Part shown: in pieces, positions 9,556-18,991 of the stretch
How the letters are laid out: each line of letters starts with the position of its first letter
How positions within the stretch are numbered: the first letter of the stretch is position 1
Source of the DNA: Pseudomonadota bacterium
Lineage (GTDB): Bacteria; Pseudomonadota; Gammaproteobacteria; Burkholderiales; Gallionellaceae
Direction of reading: 5' to 3'
NCBI GenBank assembly: GCA_026399735.1
Contig: JAPLQK010000036.1
Location: 1-53,774, forward strand
Length of the DNA: 53,774 nucleotides
Position numbers and translations under genes: made by a program
The notes under the pieces: model-generated
What the model saw: only the letters and a program-made list of their open reading frames with translations
What the model was told of the DNA's origin: nothing
Databases searched by the model: none

Positions 9556-10457
9556 AACACCCGAAAGTGGACGTTAAAGTTTTAGACCCGCGTTTGCATG
9601 AAAACATGCCCGCTTATGCGACCGGCGGTTCTGCGGGAATCGATTTGCGAGCCTGCATTGAACACAACCTGATCATCCAGCCAAAACAGTGCGAACTCAT
9701 CCCTGCCGGCATCGCGATCCATCTGGCCAACCCGGGCTTTGCGGCGATGATCCTGCCGCGCTCAGGCCTGGGACACAAGCATGGCATTGTGTTGGGCAAT
9801 CTGGTCGGACTGATCGACTCTGACTATCAGGGACAGATTTTTGTATCCTTGTGGAATCGCAGCCAGATCCCCTTCACGCTGATGCCGATGGAACGCATGG
9901 CACAACTGGTGATCGTACCGGTCGTACAGGCTAGTTTCAACATTGTCGAGGAATTTCCGTTGAGCGAGCGGGAAAACATTAACCACAGTTTGCAGTTACC
10001 GCGTCATCTATCTCCATCATTAACGGCGCAAGCGCCCTCAAAGAGCATGTTCGAGTACATTTTTTTCAGCGAGACACTACGCGAGCAGTTTATTCAATAC
10101 GTTCAACAGCAAGGTGTGACATATACGGCCTCAGATGACACGCTGGGACTGGTGGTGGAGATTCCGGAGGATTTGCCGGATGACGTACTGGAGAATATAG
10201 AACAGTACCACGACCTGCTTGAAGCCGAGCAGGCCAGACGATGCCGACAGGCAGGCGATCTGAGGAGTCTGGCCTCATTCCGTTTCAACCTGCCGGACGG
10301 GCAATCGCGCATGTTGCCGGTGCAAACCGAGATGGCGAACCGCTTGTTGGAAACCTTCAGTATGGAAGAGATACAAAGTTTATTTGGAGAGGTGGCGCGC
10401 TGCACGCTGAACCCGACAGAAGAACACCTGTGCAAGGTACTCCGCGAATCAAGGTGA
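9552..10457 (+). CDS. dut: dUTPase-like protein lacking motif V, fused to a C-terminal domain of unknown function
   Basis: Residues 1-140 are a clear dUTP nucleotidohydrolase: motif 1 GSAGIDLRA (26-34), motif 2 PRSGLG (69-74), motif 3 [11 protein letters not shown] (86-96) and motif 4 [11 protein letters not shown] (114-124). The normal protein ends about 150 residues in, with the P-loop-like motif V (RGxGGFGSTG). Here the sequence runs [10 protein letters not shown] and continues without a stop into a 136-residue acidic stretch starting at Met166, [11 protein letters not shown]. That second part looks like an independent gene whose start has its own AAAGAG upstream. A deletion that removed motif V and the dut stop would explain the fusion. 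Without motif V catalysis should be strongly reduced. The dUTPase identity is sure; activity is doubtful. Confidence 0.85.
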   Translation: MKHPKVDVKVLDPRLHENMPAYATGGSAGIDLRACIEHNLIIQPKQCELIPAGIAIHLANPGFAAMILPRSGLGHKHGIVLGNLVGLIDSDYQGQIFVSLWNRSQIPFTLMPMERMAQLVIVPVVQASFNIVEEFPLSERENINHSLQLPRHLSPSLTAQAPSKSMFEYIFFSETLREQFIQYVQQQGVTYTASDDTLGLVVEIPEDLPDDVLENIEQYHDLLEAEQARRCRQAGDLRSLASFRFNLPDGQSRMLPVQTEMANRLLETFSMEEIQSLFGEVARCTLNPTEEHLCKVLRESR

Positions 10458-10472
10458 CAGGTTCTCATAGCC

Positions 10473-10504
10473 AATAAAAAACCCGCCTGAGCGGGTTTTT
10501 TATT
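10473..10504. terminator. Bidirectional intrinsic terminator
   Basis: Perfect inverted repeat: arms AATAAAAAACCCGC and GCGGGTTTTTTATT with a CTGA loop. It has a U-run on both strands, and serves the dut transcript and the convergent lipoprotein gene. Confidence 0.92.
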
Positions 10505-10559
10505 GCGACCAAACTGAACTGAAAACTGTAAACCGGCAACTTTCTTTAGTGTTCCAGAT

Positions 10560-11387
10560 TCAGTTCAACCTCGGTATTGTCGCCACGACGCACAGAAACC
10601 TTTTCGATGCTGGCGCACCATAGTCAGGCGCCGCGACAGGTGCGACAGGGGCAACAAATGCGGCCTTGGGCAACGATGGCGCAACGTAAACGGTCACACC
10701 GGGAATCGGTTTGGTACCCGGCGTCAAATTAAACAGATCGGGGCGCGACGCCATCAGCGAAGAACTGATCGCCTCGACCATCTTGGTGCTGGCAACCCGC
10801 AATTCCTTGTTCAGATAAGCCATCACGTCGTCTTTATTGTTTCCGGAAACGCCCGCAAAGCGATCATTCTTCTCGGTTACCAGACCCGACCAGACCACTT
10901 TTCCGGTAGCCGTATCCTTCAGCGTCGTTTCAATCGCAATGACAATTTCGTCGCGATTCTTGATGTTCAGGGTCAACTCTTTCACAACGCCCGTTACTTC
11001 GAACAATGCGTTAGCTGCACTGGCACCTTCCATTACCTGAAAACTTTCAGCATCAAAACGCTTCCTGATTGCATCGGTTGCAATAACAGCCACCTCCTGA
11101 TCCATCAGCAGTTCCTTACCGCTCAAACCGCCTACCTGAACAGTCATTTCACCCAGATAACGCGGACTGCTCACCTTGCGCTGATCCACGAAATTGCTTA
11201 CCCGCAAAGTTGCGCCGTATTTGAGCGTCGAGGCAGCACTGGCGGCCTTCTTGCCACCCGTGCTGTCCAGCGTATTGCTGCCAGCCACCCAGCCACTGAC
11301 CGTGGTTTTTGCATCATTGATGGTGGAACATCCGGTCACTGCTGCCAGCAAAACCAGCAGCGCAATACGTTGCGATAATGAACTCAT
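10560..11387 (-). CDS. Lipoprotein of unknown function, probable C-terminal frameshift
   Basis: The ATG at 11387 follows GAGGTAAAG and opens a lipoprotein signal peptide (MSSLSQRIALLVLLAAVTGC), with the lipobox VTGC. The mature part is rich in short strands (ATLRVSNFVDQRK, VTGVVKELTLN, ETTLKDTATGKVVW) and ends in a Pro/Ala-rich linker. The last residues (ASKRFLCVVATIPRLN) look unnatural. A shift by one base near 10600-10615 gives SIEKVSVRRGDNTEVELNLEH with a stop at 10546-10548, next to the terminator, which reads like a real C-terminus. So a base was lost or gained, or the sequence has an error. I do not recognise the family; a link to cell-envelope assembly is only suggested by the signal. 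Confidence 0.75.
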   Translation of the reverse strand: MSSLSQRIALLVLLAAVTGCSTINDAKTTVSGWVAGSNTLDSTGGKKAASAASTLKYGATLRVSNFVDQRKVSSPRYLGEMTVQVGGLSGKELLMDQEVAVIATDAIRKRFDAESFQVMEGASAANALFEVTGVVKELTLNIKNRDEIVIAIETTLKDTATGKVVWSGLVTEKNDRFAGVSGNNKDDVMAYLNKELRVASTKMVEAISSSLMASRPDLFNLTPGTKPIPGVTVYVAPSLPKAAFVAPVAPVAAPDYGAPASKRFLCVVATIPRLN

Positions 11388-11487
11388 TAACTTTACCTCA
11401 GGATTTTTCAATTCAAACAACAACGGTAATTCAACCCGCATACAACCTGGCTGTCAGGTTGCAACTGATACGGACACGCTTCGGGTA

Positions 11488-12084
11488 TTAACCGTGAGTA
11501 ATGGCGGCTTCAATTTCCGCAAAAGTACGCGCCAGTTCAAAACTCTGCACCTGGGCGCCCAGCAGACGGGCGATCTGAGTAATTGAAAACAAACCACATA
11601 CCGTTTGCTTACCGTCCGGACCTTCAGTCACCACCAGCGCATGCTGCCGGTTGGATTTTTTCAAACTGGCAACGATATCGCCCACTTTGGCCTGCTGCAC
11701 GTCATCAATTTTCATCGCGCTCAGTTCACGCTGCGTACTCATAATGTCGCGCACCATGATATCGGCATGGGTTCCACCCATATTCTGCAGAAAGCGCATC
11801 GGCTTTTCGCCCAGGATATCCGTGGCCGTCAACAAACCTGCAACCTGTTCGTTATCGTCCAATACCAGCAACATACGGACACCATAACGGATCATCTTGG
11901 CATTGGCCCTGTCCATCGATGTCTTGGCGCGTACGCTGACCACAGAAATCTTGGTCAGGTCAGTCATCACTGACAATGCAGGATCGCTCAGTTTGACGCG
12001 ATCAGAAAACGCCTGTACAGGACGCACAAAAGACGAACCTGTTTTCAGTGGATGAGATTGCAGCCCGGTGTACTCTTTAATCAT
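11488..12084 (-). CDS. CBS-domain protein
   Basis: Protein of 198 residues with two CBS motifs, the first around VVSVRAKTSMDRANAKMIRYGVR and the second around KVGDIVASLKKSNRQHALVV. The pair should form a Bateman module that binds adenosyl ligands and senses energy or nucleotide state. There is no attached enzyme domain or membrane segment. It lies between a lipoprotein gene and rppH, all on the same strand, but the spacing of about 100 bp on the lipoprotein side does not prove an operon. The target of regulation cannot be read from the sequence. Confidence 0.88.
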   Translation of the reverse strand: MIKEYTGLQSHPLKTGSSFVRPVQAFSDRVKLSDPALSVMTDLTKISVVSVRAKTSMDRANAKMIRYGVRMLLVLDDNEQVAGLLTATDILGEKPMRFLQNMGGTHADIMVRDIMSTQRELSAMKIDDVQQAKVGDIVASLKKSNRQHALVVTEGPDGKQTVCGLFSITQIARLLGAQVQSFELARTFAEIEAAITHG

Positions 12085-12114
12085 GTATGCGCTCCTAAAA
12101 ATTCAAAAAATTAT

Positions 12115-12639
12115 CTACGCACGTACAACATCATGCGTGTGCATCGAACAGACACACTTGCTCTTCTGTTCGGGCAGATAACGAACCAACTCGTTTAATG
12201 CCCTGGTATAAACTTCCCGTTTGAACTCGATCACCGCATGTATATCAAGCCAGTAATCGTTCCAACGCCATGCATCAAACTCCGGATGCGCGCAAGCACG
12301 CAAACAGACATCACAATCACGTCCTACTAAACGCAACAAAAACCAGATCTGCTTCTGCCCGCGATACCCGCCTCGCGACTCCCGCCTGTTCCAGCTTTGC
12401 GGAACTTCATAGCGCATCCATTCACGGGTGCGCCCAAGTATTTCCACATGTTCAGGCATCAGACCGACTTCTTCATACAACTCGCGATACATGGCCTGTT
12501 CCGGGTTTTCCCCGTGTTGTATGCCGCCTTGCGGGAACTGCCAGGCATGTTGCCGAATCCGCTTTCCCCAGAATACTTGATTTTTGTCATTCGTGATAAT
12601 GATGCCGACATTCGGGCGGTAGCCGTCTCGGTCTATCAT
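12115..12639 (-). CDS. rppH: RNA pyrophosphohydrolase RppH (Nudix hydrolase)
   Basis: Removes pyrophosphate from the 5' triphosphate end of mRNAs, which triggers RNase E-dependent decay. The N-terminus [15 protein letters not shown] is typical of RppH. The Nudix box runs from [13 protein letters not shown] to RELYEEVGL (about residues 38-60) with the metal-binding REXXEE arrangement intact. The WQFPQGG stretch before it is also characteristic. At 174 residues it has the normal proteobacterial length. It is divergent from proS with about 200 bp between them, an arrangement common in betaproteobacteria. Confidence 0.95.
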   Translation of the reverse strand: MIDRDGYRPNVGIIITNDKNQVFWGKRIRQHAWQFPQGGIQHGENPEQAMYRELYEEVGLMPEHVEILGRTREWMRYEVPQSWNRRESRGGYRGQKQIWFLLRLVGRDCDVCLRACAHPEFDAWRWNDYWLDIHAVIEFKREVYTRALNELVRYLPEQKSKCVCSMHTHDVVRA

Positions 12640-12838
12640 TTGTCACTCTATCAGGTTAATTTCAATATACGGATTCTTTCACATTTCACCTTTATTGAAA
12701 AGCGAATATGCGCCAGTTCCTTAATACTCTGAGCAATTTTTCAGTTGTTGCGCACCCAAAGCCGCTTCAAGTGAATGCGCAGCCTGCCCATTCGCGGTAA
12801 AATCATTAGCTCAACCCAACTTTTTATTTTTAAATATC

Positions 12839-14548
12839 ATGCGCGTTTCACAATTTTTCCTCTCTACCCTCAAAGAAGCCCCGTCTGAAGCTGAACTGCC
12901 CAGCCACATATTGATGATGCGTGCAGGCTACATCAAAAAACTGGCCGGCGGTTTATACACCTGGATGCCGCTGGGGTTGCGCGCCTTGCGCCGCGTGGAA
13001 GCCATCGTGCGCGAAGAAATGAATCACGCCGGCGCCCTCGAATTGCTGATGCCCGCCGTGCAACCCGCTGAATTATGGGACGAAACCGGGCGCTGGGAAG
13101 TGTTCGGTCCGCAGATGTTAAAAATAAAAGACCGGCACAACAATCAGTTCTGTTTCGGACCGACCCACGAAGAAGTCATTACCGACATCGCACGCCGCGA
13201 AATCCGCAGCTACCGCCAGCTGCCGGTCAACTTCTACCAGATCCAGACCAAGTTCCGCGATGAAGTCCGTCCGCGTTTCGGCGTGATGCGCGCGCGCGAA
13301 TTCCTGATGAAGGATGCCTATTCGTTCCATGCCGATTTCGCGAGTCTGGAAAAAACTTATGCCGTCATGTATGAAACCTACAGCCGCATTTTCACGCGTC
13401 TGGGGCTGAAGTTCCGCGCCGTAGCCGCAGACACCGGTGCGATCGGCGGCAGCGGTTCGCACGAATTCCACGTACTGGCCGATTCCGGCGAAGATGCGCT
13501 GGCCTATTGCCCGACGTCAAGTTACGCCGCCAACGTGGAACTGGCCGAGGCCGTTGCACCTGCCACGATGCGCACTGCGCCGCTTGAGGAAATACGCAAC
13601 GTGGACACACCAAAGCAGACCACCTGCGAGCAAGTATCTGATTTATTAGGAATTTCTTTACAGCGCACCGTCAAGCTGCTGGCGCTGGTCGCTGGCGAGA
13701 AACTGCACATCGTGCTGCTGCGCGGCGATCATTCCTTAAATGAAATCAAGACGGCAAAATTGCCGGGACTGGCCGATTTCCGCTTTGCCAGAGAAGATGA
13801 AATCCGTGCATTTTTCGGCTGTCCGCCCGGATTTTTGGGACCGGTCGGCATCGACCGCAACACCGTGCGCGTAATTGCCGACAACTCGGTCGCGATCATG
13901 AGCGATTTCGTCGCGGGCGCTAACGTCGCCAAATTCCATACCGCCGGCATCAACTGGGGACGCGATTTGCCCGAACCCGATCTGGTCGCCGACATCCGCA
14001 ACGTAGTCACCGGCGATATCTCGCCAGACGGCCTTGGCACGCTGGAAATATGCAGAGGCATCGAAGTCGGCCACATTTTCCAGTTGCGCACCAAATACGC
14101 CGAGAGCATGAAGGCGACCTTCCTGGACGCGCAGGGCCGTGCGCAAATTCTGGAAATGGGTTGTTACGGCATCGGCGTGTCGCGCATCGTGGCCGCCGCC
14201 ATTGAACAGAATTTTGATTCGCGCGGCATTACCTTGCCGGCGGCCATCGCACCGTTCCAGTTAGCCCTTGTGCCGATCGGCATGAACAAAAGTGAAGCTG
14301 TGAAAAATGCCGTCGAACAACTGTACGCGCAATTAAAGGCTGTCGGCATCGACGTGTTACTCGATGACCGCGACGAACGCCCCGGCGTGATGTTTGCCGA
14401 CATGGAGCTGATCGGCATCCCGCATCGCATCGTGGTCGGCGACCGTGGACTGAAAGAGGGTATGATCGAATATCAGGGACGCCGCGATACTGCCGCACAA
14501 ACCATCCCCTTGCAAAGCGCGCTGGAGTTTGTACAATCAAAACTGTGA
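12839..14548 (+). CDS. proS: Prolyl-tRNA synthetase
   Basis: Charges tRNA-Pro with proline. At 569 residues it is the bacterial-type class II enzyme with the YbaK-like editing insertion. Visible signatures are the N-terminal [15 protein letters not shown], motif 1 and 2 regions ([19 protein letters not shown]), the editing domain around residues 240-370 ([16 protein letters not shown]) and the motif 3 region [10 protein letters not shown]. The C-terminal anticodon-binding domain includes [20 protein letters not shown]. It overlaps the next gene by 4 bp (GTGA), so the transglycosylase is likely co-translated with it. Confidence 0.97.
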   Translation: MRVSQFFLSTLKEAPSEAELPSHILMMRAGYIKKLAGGLYTWMPLGLRALRRVEAIVREEMNHAGALELLMPAVQPAELWDETGRWEVFGPQMLKIKDRHNNQFCFGPTHEEVITDIARREIRSYRQLPVNFYQIQTKFRDEVRPRFGVMRAREFLMKDAYSFHADFASLEKTYAVMYETYSRIFTRLGLKFRAVAADTGAIGGSGSHEFHVLADSGEDALAYCPTSSYAANVELAEAVAPATMRTAPLEEIRNVDTPKQTTCEQVSDLLGISLQRTVKLLALVAGEKLHIVLLRGDHSLNEIKTAKLPGLADFRFAREDEIRAFFGCPPGFLGPVGIDRNTVRVIADNSVAIMSDFVAGANVAKFHTAGINWGRDLPEPDLVADIRNVVTGDISPDGLGTLEICRGIEVGHIFQLRTKYAESMKATFLDAQGRAQILEMGCYGIGVSRIVAAAIEQNFDSRGITLPAAIAPFQLALVPIGMNKSEAVKNAVEQLYAQLKAVGIDVLLDDRDERPGVMFADMELIGIPHRIVVGDRGLKEGMIEYQGRRDTAAQTIPLQSALEFVQSKL

Positions 14549-15195
14549 AAACAGATAACTCAATTTTCAATGCGCTGCTGATCGCTGCCAGCGTGTTGTT
14601 AGCTTCTAACGCATGGGCCGGCGCGCAAGTCGATTCCCCGCTCTCGGCCAGCGTGCGTGCGGTATTGCAGCGCAGCGTATCGGATCAGGCAGCGCCAAAA
14701 CCGGCCTTTTCAACCCAATATGAAGCCGATGCATGGCTGAATGAAATGTCGCGTCGACTGGAAAAACGCCTGCCGGATAAAGCTTACCGCATGGATTTCT
14801 TAAGCACCGTACATTACGAAGCGACCCGTGCGGGGCTTGATCCTCAGCTGGTCATGGGCTTGATCGAAGTAGAGAGCGGATTCAAAAAATACGCCGTCTC
14901 CTCGGTCGGTGCGCGCGGCTATATGCAGGTGATGCCGTTCTGGGTGCGTGAAATCGGCACAAATGAACAAAACCTGTTTCATCTGCGCATCAATCTGCGC
15001 TACGGCTGCACAATTTTCCGTCACTACCTGGATATGGAAAAAGGCGATCTGTTTCGCGCACTGGGGCGATACAACGGCAGTCTGGGCCGTCCGGAATATC
15101 CGAACATGGTGCGTGCCGCCTGGCAGGGACACTGGATATTTCCGCAACGCACTGCCGGCAACAGCCAGTCCGTTAAACTGGCGGATGCACACTAA
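14545..15195 (+). CDS. Periplasmic lytic transglycosylase (SLT/GEWL family)
   Basis: Cleaves the MurNAc-GlcNAc bond of peptidoglycan with formation of 1,6-anhydro-MurNAc. The start is a GTG that overlaps the proS stop. A signal peptide (hydrophobic stretch about 8-20, cleavage near NAWA-GAQ) sends it to the periplasm. The catalytic domain has LIEVESGF with catalytic Glu110, followed by [15 protein letters not shown] and the RYNGSLG motif. The protein is 216 residues with no peptidoglycan-binding domain. A gene of this type after proS is common in related betaproteobacteria. Confidence 0.92.
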   Translation: MKTDNSIFNALLIAASVLLASNAWAGAQVDSPLSASVRAVLQRSVSDQAAPKPAFSTQYEADAWLNEMSRRLEKRLPDKAYRMDFLSTVHYEATRAGLDPQLVMGLIEVESGFKKYAVSSVGARGYMQVMPFWVREIGTNEQNLFHLRINLRYGCTIFRHYLDMEKGDLFRALGRYNGSLGRPEYPNMVRAAWQGHWIFPQRTAGNSQSVKLADAH

Positions 15196-15262
15196 GCAAC
15201 CACCGAAAACAGTTTTTATTTAAAATATCATATAAATCATATAGTTACATAATAAAAACCGC

Positions 15263-15626
15263 TCACTGACAGTTGGCTATTGCATAGAATAAAATCTGAT
15301 TTCGCCCTGATTCTTTTGCCTGATACATAGCTGTATCTGCATATTTAAGGATGTCATCTCGACTGGATTCATGATCAATAAACACTGTGACACCGAGACT
15401 CGCGGTACATCGGTGCATTACCATGGAGCCCTCCCCATCAGGACTCACCGACAGAAGGTAGGGTTCAGACAAAGCGGCGAGAACTTTTTCAGCAATGACT
15501 TGTGCCTGCAACTTCGATTCTGCTTTTTCTGCATTCAAATCACTCAGGATCACCACGAACTCATCCCCACCGAAACGCGCAACGGTATCAATCTCGCGTA
15601 CACAATTCCTTAACCGATTGGCGGTT
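15263..15626 (-). pseudogene. 3' part of a PAS-GGDEF diguanylate cyclase gene, cut off by a transposon
   Basis: This piece encodes the C-terminal half of a GGDEF domain: NRLRNCVREIDTVARFGGDEF, with intact active-site GGDEF and the inhibitory I-site RxxD (REID) five residues before it, then SLGVTVF and YADTAMYQAKESGRN. The N-terminal half of the domain is missing. The frame instead runs into the left end of the transposon at 15627, which encodes the unnatural MGGGFRIGTDGGFHWN. The missing part is at 30058-31544 on the same strand. The GCGGTT at 15621-15626 is one copy of the target duplication. Alone, this fragment should not be functional. Confidence 0.93.
15621..15626. repeat. Target-site duplication, left copy (GCGGTT)
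   Basis: Identical to 30058-30063. It lies inside the GGDEF reading frame, directly outside the transposon end. Confidence 0.9.
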
Positions 15627-15747
15627 TGCGTATTCCAATGAAATCCGCCATCAGTTCCAATCCTAAACCCGCCACCCATTCCAACGTCAACCCCTCCAAC
15701 TGTTACGATACCAAACCCGCCTCTCGTTACGATACCGAGTTGGCCAC
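15627..15747. repeat. Left transposon end with five tandem end repeats
   Basis: From the tip TGCGTATTCC inward, TTCCAA cores occur at 15633, 15655 and 15679, and TTACGATACC cores at 15703 and 15727. The spacing is 22, 24, 24 and 24 bp. Most units continue as AAACCCGCCA or close to it. These are probably transposase-binding sites. Confidence 0.85.
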
Positions 15748-15859
15748 AAAAGTGCTCATAATAACTTTGGTTTTTGAATGGCTGGTATTGTGTGCGGACG
15801 ACATCAATATAAGTTCGGTCTAGTTGTGTTTCCGCAATGACATCGGTGCTGTACCCGTA

Positions 15860-16564
15860 CTAAAGTGACCGTCCTTCCCCTGCCTCCTCAAAAGTCCGTC
15901 CATCGCGGATGTGGTAGATGCGCTTGAAGGTAGGAATGATTTTCTCGTCATGGGTCACGACGATAATGGCGGTCTGGTACTGACTGGCCATTTGATTGAG
16001 GATGCGCATCACGGCCAGTGCCCGCTCGCTGTCCAGCGGCGCTGTAGGTTCGTCGGCGAGGATCACCGGTGGGCGGTTGGCTAGTGCGCGAGCGATGGAT
16101 ACTCGCTGCTGTTCACCACCGGAAAGTTCAGAGGTTTCGGCTTTTGCCCGGTGCGACACGTCGAGTGCTTGTAACAGTTCCAGTGCTCGGGTACGGGATT
16201 CCCCATTCGGTCTTCCAGCTAGCATGGGTAAAAGCGCCACGTTGTCGGTCACGTCAAGGAACGGAATTAGATAAGGAGCCTGAAAGACAAAACCAATCCG
16301 ATCCCGACGCAGCACCCGAAGGTCAGAAATTTTCCAGCCATTGTCGTAAATCACTTCGCCACCCAAGGTCATGCGACCACGCGTAGGCTCGATGACTGCT
16401 CCTAGGCATTTTAGCAAGGTGGTTTTTCCTGAACCGCTGGGGCCGATAAGGCCGACCACCTCTCCGGGAGCCACGTTCATATTTACTTCCTTGAGCGCGT
16501 CGACGGCGGTGTCGCCCTCGCCGTAACGTTTGCTCAATCCTTCGATGTGGATGCCTTTATCCAT
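15860..16564 (-). CDS. ABC transporter ATP-binding protein of a tripartite efflux system
   Basis: Powers the adjacent permease. In this 234-residue form Walker A is GPSGSGKTT (41-49), the Q-loop FQAPYLI (94-100), the signature LSGGEQQR (147-154) and Walker B VILADEPT (167-174); the switch His is in VVTHDEK. The subfamily is LolD/MacB/DevA-like, which couples to FtsX-type permeases. The ATG at 16564 is preferred over an in-frame ATG at 16594 because GGAGGA lies just upstream and it starts 1 bp after the permease stop. It is the last gene of the minus-strand set TolC, HlyD, permease, ATPase and is transposon cargo. Confidence 0.93.
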   Translation of the reverse strand: MDKGIHIEGLSKRYGEGDTAVDALKEVNMNVAPGEVVGLIGPSGSGKTTLLKCLGAVIEPTRGRMTLGGEVIYDNGWKISDLRVLRRDRIGFVFQAPYLIPFLDVTDNVALLPMLAGRPNGESRTRALELLQALDVSHRAKAETSELSGGEQQRVSIARALANRPPVILADEPTAPLDSERALAVMRILNQMASQYQTAIIVVTHDEKIIPTFKRIYHIRDGRTFEEAGEGRSL

Positions 16565-16565
16565 G

Positions 16566-17759
16566 TCATCCTCCAATTGCGGTTGCTGGATCAATCTTGA
16601 GTGCAGCGCGTATCGCCAAGGTGCTAGCTAGAGTGCAGACCACCATCACTATAACGAAGCCACGCACGGCATCACCCGGTTCGAGCAGAACATACCTCGG
16701 AAAAAATGGCCCCCAGATGGTGGCGGAAATCTTTCCGACGGCAAAACCAATTAGCCCCAGCCCCAGCGCCTGTTGCAGAATCATGCTGGCGATAGTGCGA
16801 TTGCGGGTGCCAATCAGTTTCAATACAGCGATTTCCCTGATCTTGCCCAAGGTCATGGTATAGATGATGAAAGCGACAATTGCCGCGCTGACAATAGTCA
16901 AAATCACCAGAAACATGCCGATCTGCTTGGCAGAGGTAGCAATCAGCTTGGCGACCAGAATCTCCTCCATCTGATCGCGATCAAAAACCTGTAAATGCTT
17001 CCAGCGTCGAATGTCATGCGCCACAGCCTCGGCTGCATGTCCATTGGCGACCCGTACCAGAACTGCGTTGACATTGTGGTTGCTAGCCTGTGAAGTATTA
17101 ATCGTATCCAGCAGGCCTGGCACGCCAGGGCGATTGAACGCGGGATCGGCAGCAGTGCGGGCTCGATCGTTGACGATAGCGTCGTTATCCTTCAGAAATT
17201 GTGCCTCTTGAGCATCCTTAAGCGGAATGAATACCATCGGGTCTCCGCCGGAAGACACCATGCGTCGGGTAAGGCCGACCACTGTGTAATCATGACGACG
17301 GATGCGAATGCGATCACCTAAAGCAAAGTCAGTTTTTACGTCGGCCACCGCTTCGTAATGGCTACGAGTAAGGCGTCTGCCCGCTACCAAATAATCAGGT
17401 TCGCCCGGTTGGCCGGGCTCAAAACCCACCACCATGGCGCGCACGTCCGTGTTGCCCTTGCGGACTTGCATGGTGAGATAGGTAACATTGGCAGCTTGTG
17501 CAACACCGGGCATGCCGAGGATGCTGCGATAGACATCATCGTGAATGCTGGAGGACTCGGCATAGGGACCCAGCGTGTCCTTTTGCACTACCCACATATC
17601 TGCGCCGCTGTTGTTGAGCAGTACCTTGGCATCATCCACCATGCCGCGATAAACCCCCGCCATGGTGAATGTGACACCAATGAGCAACCCCAGACCGAGT
17701 CCGGTAAGAACAAATTTGCCCCATGAATGCAGGATGTCACGGCCAGCAAGGCTGATCAT
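16566..17759 (-). CDS. ABC transporter permease, FtsX/DevC type
   Basis: Inner-membrane permease of 397 residues. One N-terminal transmembrane segment (about 15-35, FVLTGLGLGLLIGVTFTMAG) is followed by a large periplasmic domain, and three segments lie in the last 130 residues (LVILTIVSAAIVAFIIYTM; LGLGLIGFAVG; FVIVMVVCTLASTLA). This four-segment layout is that of FtsX-like permeases such as MacB and DevC. The periplasmic part should contact the HlyD-type adaptor encoded just upstream. It overlaps the adaptor gene by 4 bp and abuts the ATPase gene, so the three are one translational unit. Confidence 0.9.
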   Translation of the reverse strand: MISLAGRDILHSWGKFVLTGLGLGLLIGVTFTMAGVYRGMVDDAKVLLNNSGADMWVVQKDTLGPYAESSSIHDDVYRSILGMPGVAQAANVTYLTMQVRKGNTDVRAMVVGFEPGQPGEPDYLVAGRRLTRSHYEAVADVKTDFALGDRIRIRRHDYTVVGLTRRMVSSGGDPMVFIPLKDAQEAQFLKDNDAIVNDRARTAADPAFNRPGVPGLLDTINTSQASNHNVNAVLVRVANGHAAEAVAHDIRRWKHLQVFDRDQMEEILVAKLIATSAKQIGMFLVILTIVSAAIVAFIIYTMTLGKIREIAVLKLIGTRNRTIASMILQQALGLGLIGFAVGKISATIWGPFFPRYVLLEPGDAVRGFVIVMVVCTLASTLAIRAALKIDPATAIGG

Positions 17760-18949
17760 TTTATTTTTCCGACTAAAGCAGGAACCACCTTGATGCGACT
17801 GCTATCCATGAGGTCACGTTCGCTATACACAATCACTTCGTCGCTTTCCTTGAGGCCGTCGATAATCTGCACCTTGCCATCTAAACCTTCCGCCCCCGAT
17901 TTCACTGGAGCGAAACGCAAATGCCCATCTTCGCGCAGCCAGACACCGGGCTGTGCATTGCGATAACGGAGGCTAGCATTGGGGACGGTCAGCACATTTT
18001 TGACTATGGGCAAGTGCAGAGTTATTTCAGCAATTTCGCCAGTGGTTACATTCTGTGGCAATTTATCGAAAGCCACCTTGGCGATACGTTCTTCGGTCAC
18101 GCTGTCGCTGATCGGCTCGACGCGAATGACTTTGCCCGCATGGGCTGTGCGAGGATTGGAGCGAAGCGTGATTTCGGCAGGCAATCCCACTTGGAGGCCA
18201 CCAGAGCGCCCCTGATCCAGCCGCACTGTGACCCACAGACTGCTCGGCTCCTGCAATTTGAACACCGATTGACCAGCAACGACGGTGGTGCCAGATTCAG
18301 CATCGCGCGCTGTTACCACACCGTCAACGGGGGCCACCAAACGGATATTTCCCCGTTGTTGCCTCGCCCCATCGTGTTCCGCAATGAGACGTGCCAAGTC
18401 TTGTCGGGCACTGACCAATGCAGATTCAGCTGCGGCAAGCTGGGCATCCGCCGACTGCTGTTGCTGCAATTTGCTATCCACCACGCTTGAACTGACAAAT
18501 CCTGCATTTCCCAAATCAAGGTAGCGGTGCGCCTCGCTGGCTGCCAGCATCTGGCGACTCTTGGCGTCATTTATCTGCGCTTGCGCTGTCACCACGGCAC
18601 TATGCCCACGGTCAGCCGCCGCTGCCGCAGAGGCCACTCGTTTGTCGAGATCCACAGGATCCATTTCCGCAAGCAATTGCCCCGCTTTCACTGTGTCGCC
18701 CACATCAACCAGCACGTGCCCGACCCGTCCGGCTGCCGTCGGGCCAATAAGATAAGCGCGCCGCGCTTCTATAGTGCCGATACCGAACAGGGCTGGGGAA
18801 ACTGTCCCCTTAACGACTTGAGTTACCGTCACTTTTATGGGGGCGAGTGGGCCGCTCTTCATCGCAACCCAAACAAAAACAAGCAAAAGTACAATTCCAC
18901 ATATAGCAAACCAGACCTGTCGCGGCAACCTAAATGGTGTTTTCATCAT
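17756..18949 (-). CDS. HlyD/MacA-type periplasmic adaptor subunit
   Basis: Membrane-fusion protein linking the ABC permease to the outer-membrane TolC channel. An N-terminal membrane anchor (VWFAICGIVLLLVFVWVAM) is followed by the lipoyl-like half GRVGHVLVDVGDTVKAGQLLAEMD, a Gln/Ala-rich coiled-coil hairpin (about 95-180), the second lipoyl half LVAPVDGVVTARDAESGTTV and beta-barrel regions. Two ATGs stand in tandem (18949, 18946); the second has better spacing to CAGGAAAC. The substrate cannot be deduced; relatives export macrolides, lipids or heterocyst glycolipids. Confidence 0.92.
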   Translation of the reverse strand: MMKTPFRLPRQVWFAICGIVLLLVFVWVAMKSGPLAPIKVTVTQVVKGTVSPALFGIGTIEARRAYLIGPTAAGRVGHVLVDVGDTVKAGQLLAEMDPVDLDKRVASAAAAADRGHSAVVTAQAQINDAKSRQMLAASEAHRYLDLGNAGFVSSSVVDSKLQQQQSADAQLAAAESALVSARQDLARLIAEHDGARQQRGNIRLVAPVDGVVTARDAESGTTVVAGQSVFKLQEPSSLWVTVRLDQGRSGGLQVGLPAEITLRSNPRTAHAGKVIRVEPISDSVTEERIAKVAFDKLPQNVTTGEIAEITLHLPIVKNVLTVPNASLRYRNAQPGVWLREDGHLRFAPVKSGAEGLDGKVQIIDGLKESDEVIVYSERDLMDSSRIKVVPALVGKIK

Positions 18950-18991
18950 GTTTCCTGAATGTAGATAATAGACTTGTGGTTTAGTCGGTTG

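Noticed and set aside
15627-15747. CRISPR-like array
   Set aside because: Period is only 22-24 bp with degenerate units and no spacers; mirrored at the other transposon end.
15626-15823. Asn/Pro/Thr-rich small protein at the left transposon end
   Set aside because: It is merely the translation of the tandem end repeats.
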